From positions 1,178,001 to 1,242,000 of the forward strand of contig CAWUHX010000065.1 of NCBI GenBank assembly GCA_963922205.1: a DNA stretch of 64,000 nucleotides. Direction: 5' to 3'. This document shows positions 56,891-64,000 of the stretch, piece after piece. Numbering within the stretch: the stretch's first letter is position 1; each line of letters begins with the position of its first letter. The translations under genes were made by a program, and so were the position numbers. This DNA is from Romanomermis culicivorax. Its lineage: Eukaryota; Nematoda; Enoplea; Mermithida; Mermithidae. A model generated the notes under the pieces. It was not told the origin of the DNA, ran no database searches, and saw only the letters and a program-made list of their open reading frames with translations.

Positions 56891-57125
56891 CATACCTGTA
56901 CCTGGGGGGGTTGGGGGGGACCCCCCCCAACTCGGCCAACCCTATACCCAAAATCATTTCTCCCCCCCCCCAACCCCCCCCCCCCCCCCCCAGTTTGGAA
57001 AAAAAAAATTTTTTTTTCAAAAAAGTGTATGTTTTTTGGGAAAAATTTCGACTTTTTCCTACCCCCCCCCCCCAAAATTTCGGATTTACCCCCCCCCCCA
57101 ACTGGTCGGAGGTCTTACAGGTATG
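56891..57125. mobile_element. Poly-C/poly-G hAT-like element, 235 bp, perfect 8-bp TSD
   Basis: Ends catacctgtacctggggggg and gaggtcttacaggtatg share the TIR CATACCTGTA. Target duplication attttcag at 56883-56890 and 57126-57133, exact. The interior is made of long C-tracts, with a gtgtatgttttttggg segment also present at 46845-46870. Open frames across it are low-complexity artefacts. Confidence 0.85.
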
Positions 57126-57399
57126 ATTTTCAGGGTATAATAATCATTATTTTCTATCAGGCGCGGCCGTCGTTAGCATATATACTTCCACTTACTATTT
57201 AATTTCCAACATTTTCTATCAATCAAGTTAGCTCATCTCATTTTCTAATCGTTAACAGTCAGTATTTCGCTGAAAAAAAGTAATTTTTCATCAATGCTCT
57301 CAATTTTTTCTCTCGATGCTTGGAATTTTTCTAGCATTTTTAACATGAACTTTTGGGTTTATTGAAAATGGAAATTGAAGACATCACCCTAGACTGTGA

Positions 57400-57590
57400 T
57401 TTTACATTTTCCAGCGTTTTAGAATATAAAAACTGAAAAATTTTTCCCGCGCTTCGCTCCGGAACGGGGTACAAATTATACTTCATCAGTCGGATTTCAA
57501 TTTATTTCCCAACGCTGTGAAGGTTCAATTTCCAGCGTTTTAGAAAGTGAAAATCCAAAAATTTTTCCGGTGCTCCACACCGGAACAAAA
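57400..57590. repeat. Two copies of the motif-spacer-hairpin module
   Basis: ttccagcgttttagaatat, an a/t spacer and cccgcgcttcgctccgg (57410-57462), then ttccagcgttttagaaagtg, spacer and the perfect hairpin ccggtgctccacaccgg (57530-57583). See the finding on this dispersed module. Confidence 0.7.
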
Positions 57591-58089
57591 ATTAAATAAA
57601 ATTGGATAATTCTAATTGGAACCACTGAAATATTAATAAAGGATAAATTCGTGATCTCTGTCGTTAAAATGCTTGCTCTGCTCTTGTAGAACACCAATAT
57701 ATTCTCCATGAGCTCATCATTTTGACTAACATAACCAGAATTTTCTCAATTTTTTCCCAATTTTTGCAGGTTTCTGAATCCAAAAGCATCAAAATGCTTG
57801 GTTACGCTCCTAATATGCATAAAAAAGCATCCGTAGGCACATTATAAACGTTTTTAAAAATGTGGAAAATTTTTGGAAAATGAGGAAAAAAATTTTGGGT
57901 CCGGTTCTCATATGGAAAAAATCTTCGAGGAAAAAAACGGTGATCACCGCGCAATTTGCCCATACGGTGCGCGCGTCACAAAGCATTAGGGAGCGAGATC
58001 TGTCATCAATTTGATTAGTGGAAAAATTTCATTACCTTCAATTTGATTGGTCGAAAAGTTGTAGTCTACTTTTTTCTAACCGTGAGTCC

Positions 58090-58125
58090 AAGCCTAAGCC
58101 CAGGCCTAAGCTTAAGCCTAACCTA
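58090..58125. repeat. Short telomere-like GCCTAA tract
   Basis: GCCTAA occurs three times at 12- and 11-base steps within aagcctaagcccaggcctaagcttaagcctaac. Compatible with a degraded nematode-type telomere tract or simple chance; it abuts the left end of the element at 58134. Confidence 0.4.
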
Positions 58126-58133
58126 AGACTAAA

Positions 58134-59720
58134 CGGCACTTGTGTATAGTTTAGGGGGTACGGAATTTTTTTTTTCTTCAAAATTTGCATATTTACGACT
58201 AAAATGATGATGCTGATTACGAATATGTCAATGGTTTTCCCTAAAAGCGAATATTTTGACTGGAAACAGGGTGTTCTATGGCAATTTTTTTCAAATTTGC
58301 ATATTTTTGATTGTTACGAAGTAAATCTATGATGCTGATCACGAATATGCCAGTGGTTCACCGTGCTATCAGATATATTGACCAGGAAATATTTGCTGTG
58401 AGGTTTGAATTTTTATCAACCTATATTTTATTGTATAAAAACCATCAGTTTACACTTTACAAAATTACAATAGTCAATAATTCACTTCGAGTGAGTGTAG
58501 TGTGCATTATTTCGTCGCTTTTGTTGTTCTATTTTTAATATGGCCAATGTTATACGTGCTTTTCCCGATCTTTCTGACTTTCGGCTCAAAAATTTATATT
58601 TGGCCATGGCCAGGGGCGTAGCCAGGATTTTTCTAAGGAGGGGGCGGAAATTTTTTTTAAATCAAAAATGGTAAAAAGTGTAATGCCACCATGAGAGATT
58701 ATTTCTGCACTTTAACTTGGTCGGAACGCCGCCCAGCTTGCTGTCGTTCAAACAACACCCAAGCCTAATAATGTTTTATAATACTATCGAAACAGTCTAT
58801 TTTTCTAATCAGGAAAATACCTTGCAGAATAAACCTTCTTTTTCCTCACTATACGCCAACCAAGGATACATATTTAATATTATTTAAACCTGAATTGAAC
58901 AGTAAAAATTTTCTTATGAGCGTTGTGTCACTGAGTAAAAGTAAATATGTATATCGTGTAAGTGGAAACAAAAATGTTCAAGCTAAATGTACACAAAAAA
59001 TTTATGTTCGCGAAACCTTCTTTGAAAATAATTATGGGCATCAATACAGTACCTATCTACACCAATGCTAAAATGAATCAAATGACAGCTGAGGTAAGCA
59101 AAGCAGTAAGCACCTATAGGCTCTTAAGCGCAAATGATATTCATTTTACGAAAAAAATTTGGATTGTCCAAGGAGGGGGCGGCCGCCCCCACCCCGCCCC
59201 CTCTCCCTAGGCCCCTGGTCATGGCAACAGTTCCCGAAGCTATTAGATGGGCACAAGATCACGGTCTTTTGAAACGTGTTATTTTATATGTTTATCGGTA
59301 TATTACAATATATACATGTGACATAATTTATGTTTAATAGATTTACCAAATTTCAATGGAAAAAATCGATCCTGTCATAATTCCCAAAAAAATGCCTATT
59401 TTGGAAGCTATGCTACACAGCATCAGCAAACTACAGGCTGATAAAAATGCAAACCACACAGTCAACATATTTGATAGTATGACATCTACTGACATTATTC
59501 GTGTTCAGCATCATCGATTTACCTGTAACATGCAATCAAAGATATATACAAATCTGGAAAAAAGATTTTGTCATAGGACACCCTGTTTCCAGTCAAAATA
59601 TTTGGTTTTAGGGAAAACCATTGACATATTCGTAATCAGCATCCTCATTTTAGTCGGAAATATTCGAATTTGGGAAAATTTTGAAAAAAATTCCGTACCC
59701 CCTAAACTACACAAGTGCCG
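58134..59720. mobile_element. DNA transposon with about 140-bp TIRs, containing a second transposon
   Basis: The left arm cggcacttgtgtatagtttagggggtacgg through aacagggtgttctatggcaa is mirrored at about 59573-59720. A direct duplication of gatgctgattacgaatatgtcaatgg lies at 58210 and 58332. The interior frame from ATG 58540 (MANVIRAFPDLSDFRLKN) is cut by the hAT-like insertion at 58611 and resumes after it (VPEAIRWAQDHGLL). That resembles the start of ISXO2/Merlin-type transposases, but this is a weak match from memory of the family. Later frames are decayed. Confidence 0.6.
58611..59217. mobile_element. hAT-like element nested in the 58-kb transposon, 607 bp
   Basis: Starts caggggcgtagccaggattt next to a G-rich stretch and ends with a C-rich stretch and aggcccctg. 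Flanks gccatggc (58603-58610) and gtcatggc (59218-59225) match at 7 of 8. Short coding-like frames inside (MFKLNVHKKF...) are unrecognised. Confidence 0.75.
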
Positions 59721-61688
59721 ACACGTCAACGTTCTGAACTTTTTGAACCGTTTGTTCCTTTCTTAACGTATACTCAATTCAAAAGCTTCATCGAAGTATA
59801 TGTTCGAAAAATTTCTACGCTTCTATTCTGAGAGTCATAGCTTTTCGGCCAAATTTATGAAAGGTTACGAACAAATAAATGGTTTTGAAATTTTTCGAAT
59901 GATAAATTTCTAGAAATTACGATTTATAAACACAGAATTCAAATCTAATTTTTGAGATATATGTTCAGAATAATTATCAGAATGCTTTAAAAAGCTCAAA
60001 AACACTTGCAGCGTTTATGAGCATTTTCACGAAAAAACGAGGATTTTAAGACGAAAACTTGTCGTCAAAGAATTTTCCACATGTGGAAAAAAATTTGACT
60101 TCTTTCCACATTTGTGGCAAAAAGTTCCTGGAAAAAAACGGTGGCGCGCATTTTGCGGCGCCCGGTTTTCTTATACCAAACCAAAACATGGTTATCAGCA
60201 CAAAAATGTGAGCGTTTGTTCTAATTGACAAAAATTTTTTTTGAATGGTCAGAGGCTAAATTTCCTTGATTTTTAGGAATTTTGGGCGCTGAAAATGCAA
60301 TATTTTTTTGCGCTTTTGATTATTGTTTGCTCGAATCCAACATAGGTGCGACCGTAAGCATATCTAGTTCGCTCACTCGTCATAATTCAATAGTTTTTAC
60401 CACCTACGGTGCGTCTAAGTACAGCGACAGTTCCTGCTAGTTGAAAAATCCAAATTTTTGGGTTCTTGTCTGCTTTTCAACTTTAGTCGAATGCTTTCAA
60501 TATGATTTTTTGCATTTTGTATACGACTATCAAAAAAGATTGAATTAACCGCAAAATTAGAACACTTATCCTGGAAGCAAATGTTGAAAATATTCATTTT
60601 CCATCATTCTAGAATATTTAAAATTAAAAAAAAAATCGGCGGAAATCTATTTATAGATTTATACTTCCAACGTTCTAGAGTATCAAGAGAATGATTCGAA
60701 TGCAGTCTATGATTCTTCATTTTGGCTAGGCATAGACATATCAGCAGTCGGATTTCTATGCAATTTAGGTTTTCTTCGTCTTGGCTTTTTGTCACTTTTA
60801 ATTTTGATATAAAAGTTTTGTTTTAATTTTTGGTTAATACTGACTGCAGAAGCATAAACATGTTCTGAAAAGCTCAAAAATGCATAAATAAAGCATGTGG
60901 TAGCATTTTAAAGTGTTTCTTAATATAGTTTCTTAATACGCACCAAAAATAAACAATAATGTGAAATCCGGCGCCAAGCGCATGAACATGTTTTCAATTT
61001 AAGAACGCATAAAAATGCGTCTCTACGCAGGAAACCCCATAACCTATCACTTTTTTCCCCAACCTTCTTTTGACATTTGTGAAAAGACCTTACCAAGTGG
61101 AAAAATTTTTGCATTGTGCGCAAAAAAATGTAGCAACTTTTTGCAAAATTCTGTACATTTTGCATTATTTCAGCACTCCAAAACACAACTTAATCATATT
61201 TTATAGAGACATCCATAAAAGTGATGATGGTGAGGATACTCATGATGAATGAGTATAATGATAGCTGTTTATTTGGAGAATAAATGTTGTGGCAGACCTC
61301 CATTCTTTCTCTGATCCATAAATCTAGATTTTTAATTAAAAAGACCTCGTCAGGAGTCGGAAAAATTTGTTCCACTTTTGTGGAAAGACCCTAAATTTTT
61401 TTCTTACATTCTGAAATTTTTTCCACATATAGGTTCATTTGCGGAAAAACGGCCGTCAGGCTCTTAGTTATGCAGCTGTGCAAAACGCCCTGCGTTTGGT
61501 CCCCAAAAAAAGTTGGAAAAAGCTGAAAATTCCGGAAATTTACTCCAAAACAGGTCACGAAAAGCTTTTTTTGGCCAATTTTTCGAGTTATGGGGTGTCC
61601 CAACATTTGGGTTCTATGTTCAACCTAGTTGGGGATGGGTCTCCCCAATCCCCTCTCAATTACAGATAGTATCAGGTATGGTAAGTAT

Positions 61689-61844
61689 CAGGGCCGTGCG
61701 CAGGATTTTTTCATGGGGGACGAACTAAATTTTTCTACTGAATAGCCCCAGAAAATGTTAATTTTACGCAATACACTGTTTGCATGCTGCCTCAACGGGG
61801 GGGGGGGGGGCGGCCGCCCCCCGCCCCCCTTGTGCATGGCCCTG
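61689..61844. mobile_element. Short hAT-like element, 156 bp
   Basis: Starts cagggccgtgcgcaggattt; a G-run flips to a C-run through ggcggccgccc; ends tgtgcatggccctg. Flanks gtaagtat and gttggtat match at 6 of 8 positions, a decayed target duplication. Confidence 0.7.
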
Positions 61845-61907
61845 GTTGGTATACTATGTACTACATAGCGACACTGAATATTCTAAAAAGCTTTTGAACG
61901 TTTAAAA

Positions 61908-61998
61908 GATATACAGAGTGTATGTAAATAAAAGGCAATGCACGTGAAGTAAAGGGATATACAGAGTGTATGTAAATAAAAGGCAATGCACGTGAAGT
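61908..61998. repeat. 43-bp direct repeat
   Basis: gatatacagagtgtatgtaa through cacgtgaagt occurs at 61908-61950 and 61956-61998 with no differences, 5 bases apart. Exact identity suggests a recent duplication. Confidence 0.85.
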
Positions 61999-62603
61999 TT
62001 AACTTTCTAACACGCATCAAAATTGCACTTTTTCAATTTCTCTGAATTTTCATGCTTCCAGAGGCATATTTTTCCCCAACCTTACAGGTCAGAGGTCCCC
62101 AAGGTCCAAAATTTAGGTAGGGGTAAAATCGTAATTTGTAAGGGTAGTAATTATGCCCCGTCATGCCGTGACCTTTTTTTTTGCTCTCAACTTTTTTGCG
62201 GAGGGGAGTGGTGTACTACTTTCAACACAAAGCAATTCTCACTTACAACTTACAAACATGAATAATGCCCCTACTTTCAAAAAAAAACTTTCAAAGGTCA
62301 AAGACCATTTACTATTTCAACCCCCTTTTTCCAGCTCGCAACTTGAATGTACTAATTATACGCCGAGAATAGTAAGACTTTGATGTTAACTGATTCCTGC
62401 ACATTTCAAGAATCGGGCACAACATACTTTCGGAAACATTATTTGAACCAGCATCTTCAGGAGTATGAGCTTATTCCATCACTGATATGGGTTGTAACAG
62501 TGCTTCTAATTGAAAGTGTTGCTGCCGAATGTGGATCCCATTAGATTATAAACCACGAGTTTGAAGCTAGGTACCACTCCTGATCCGCGTCAACGGACCT
62601 CGC

Positions 62604-62760
62604 ATGTCTCAACTCATAGCAGGAAAGTATGCCACAGCATGGGTGGAGGAATATAACCATATGCGCACAGAAGACCCAACGCAGAAGCATGAAAAAGGAA
62701 ATCAGAGCATGAAGAGGAAGAATTTTAAGAACAAAATGTTTTTCTTCTCAAGGGGCGATT
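62604..62760 (+). other. Weak coding-like frame
   Basis: A frame from ATG 62604 begins MSQLIAGKYATAWVEEYNHM and stays hydrophilic for about 45 codons before turning into AT-rich noise. No splice context that convinces me; no family recognised. Confidence 0.2.
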
Positions 62761-63262
62761 TTTTAATAAATCACATAATACATAACTCATTATTTGATCT
62801 CCCAATTATATATATATATAATGATTTCGTACAAGTACTATATATTAATGTGCTGATATCCTTTCCTAAAAATCGCTATGTGGCACAGAAGTTGCATATT
62901 TTACCATTATCATCTGCTCAGTAAATGTGTCAAAAAGACCAGTGTGTAATTCCTCTCAAGCACACATTGTGCAATTTTCCTCGAATTACTGTAACCTACT
63001 GAGGAGAGGATGAGGTCTACCAAAATTTTTTGCTATAGTGAGCTGCTTTTATGGGGGTAGTAAATGAATTTCCAAATCTAAGACCGGGGTAATACCCCCC
63101 ATACCCCCCCCCCATGGGGTGCTCTGTTACAGGCTTTCTATTTTCGCTATGCTAGATACACTGACACGCCCTAAACAGCGTGTAGACTCTGAGATAAGCT
63201 TGAAAATCAACTTCGACTGCATTGTGCCTATTAGAAAAATGTACTAACGCCAGGTTCCCTAC

Positions 63263-63468
63263 CTTTGCTTGACTTGCCAACCACCAAATCCATTCGACAA
63301 CCAACCCAATTTTTTGTCTGACTGATACCAGATGAACCGATAGGAATTTTTCAGGTAAGCGTACAAATCACAGTTTGTTTTCGAAGGCTTTTTCTGCACG
63401 TGGTTTTGAACCATACCCACAATTTTCTCCGCATTTTCGGAATTTTTCACAATTTTAAAAACGTTCAT
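63263..63468 (-). CDS. First coding exon of an unrecognised gene, partial
   Basis: ATG at 63468 starts MNVFKIVKNSENAEKIVGMV; the exon runs 68 codons through YRFIWYQSDKKLGWLSNGFG to a good donor caaag/gtaggg (phase 2). Composition is clearly coding. The rest of the gene should lie at lower coordinates on the same strand. The candidate terminal exon at 56325-56411 is on that strand, but intermediate exons linking them were not found. Family not recognised. Confidence 0.5.
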
Positions 63469-63639
63469 GTTGTGACAACAGATGCTTTATTTATTCATTT
63501 AGGAGCATAATCAAACATTCTGATGCTCTCGCAGTCAGTAACTCTTAAAAATGAGGATCAAACAATAGTCAGGTCAGCCAAATTGTGCTGATTAATTAAA
63601 AACATAATAACGACGGTTTTCCAAAAATTCAGAAACTAC

Positions 63640-64000
63640 TGACATTCCTGTCGGTTGCATCCGGTCGCTTGGGGTATAGTGAACCCAAATTCATAGAGTG
63701 GGGTACCCGTTTTTCCCAAAATTTAGGGGGATGATAGCCAAAAAACCGAAAATTTCGAAATTGTTCCCAAAAAGGCAAAAGAATTATATTTCTTGTCCAA
63801 ATTTTTCCAGTTGGGGGCGGATTCCGACTATTGAGTACTACGTCCAACAGAGTTAGGGGATCTCCCCAATCGTAGATATATTTGGTTGAGTGAGGTTTGG
63901 GGTACCCAACTTTCCCAAAATCTCAAGGGGCTAAAAAATGATCCCAAGAAGTCGACAAAAAGCCGAAAATTTCGAAAATGTATCCAAAAAAGCCAAAAAA
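63640..64000. repeat. Tandem repeat running off the window end
   Basis: ggggtacccgtttttcccaaaatttagggg (63700) and ggggtacccaactttcccaaaatctcaagg (63899) head two similar units of about 200 bases, each continuing with gccgaaaatttcgaaa...cccaaaaaggc. A related stretch lies near 61580-61680. The second unit is truncated by the window edge. Confidence 0.65.

Noticed and set aside
56745-57140. Open frames of 110-118 codons on both strands encoding Gly- or Pro-rich proteins
   Set aside because: They are translations of homopolymer C-tracts inside the transposon at 56891-57125.

Overview
This is an AT-rich animal (metazoan) nuclear genome window with spliced genes and a heavy load of transposon-derived repeats. 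Introns end in TTTCAG or TTTTAG. One gene starts directly behind a bare TTTCAG, like a nematode trans-splice site, and short TTAGGC/GCCTAA tracts (the nematode telomere hexamer) occur. A nematode with long, repeat-filled introns is therefore my best guess, but this is inference; no rRNA or mitochondrial marker is present. There are no operons, ribosome binding sites or CRISPR arrays.

Layout. 1-670: a 270-bp-period duplication, each copy carrying a degenerate tRNA-like sequence on the minus strand. 670-5,304: no convincing gene, old repeats. 5,305-19,407 (+): a complete IFT140 gene, 27 coding exons, 1,476 aa, phase-consistent throughout. 19,767-22,464 (-): a two-exon, 58-aa Pmp3/UPF0057 membrane proteolipid gene, tail-to-tail with IFT140. 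24,990-25,543 (+): an unrecognised gene apparently broken by a 19-bp tandem duplication. 26,020-32,289 (+): a MAP7/ensconsin-family gene, 10 coding exons, 728 aa. 34,069-40,557 (+): EXOSC7/RRP42, 5 exons, 300 aa, with introns stuffed with nested transposons. 41,179-54,491: one 13.3-kb inverted-repeat element with arms of about 1.3 kb and a perfect 9-bp target duplication, carrying tandem repeats, nested transposons and two spliced exons of a host-like gene. 54,500-64,000: repeats, candidate exons on both strands around 55-56.6 kb, a good 5' exon at 63,263-63,468 (-), and further small transposons.

The genes are not an obvious pathway. IFT140 (cilium trafficking) and the MAP7-like protein (microtubule/kinesin-1) both serve microtubule-based transport. 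EXOSC7 is an RNA exosome ring subunit and Pmp3 a small membrane protein.

The most striking non-genic content is (i) the 13.3-kb Mutator-like/foldback element with a possible captured gene fragment, (ii) a set of short non-autonomous hAT-like elements, several with perfect 8-bp target duplications, and (iii) a dispersed module of a GC-rich hairpin, an A/T spacer and a conserved ACGCTGGAAAATGAAT-like motif, whose hairpin arms differ between copies by paired substitutions.
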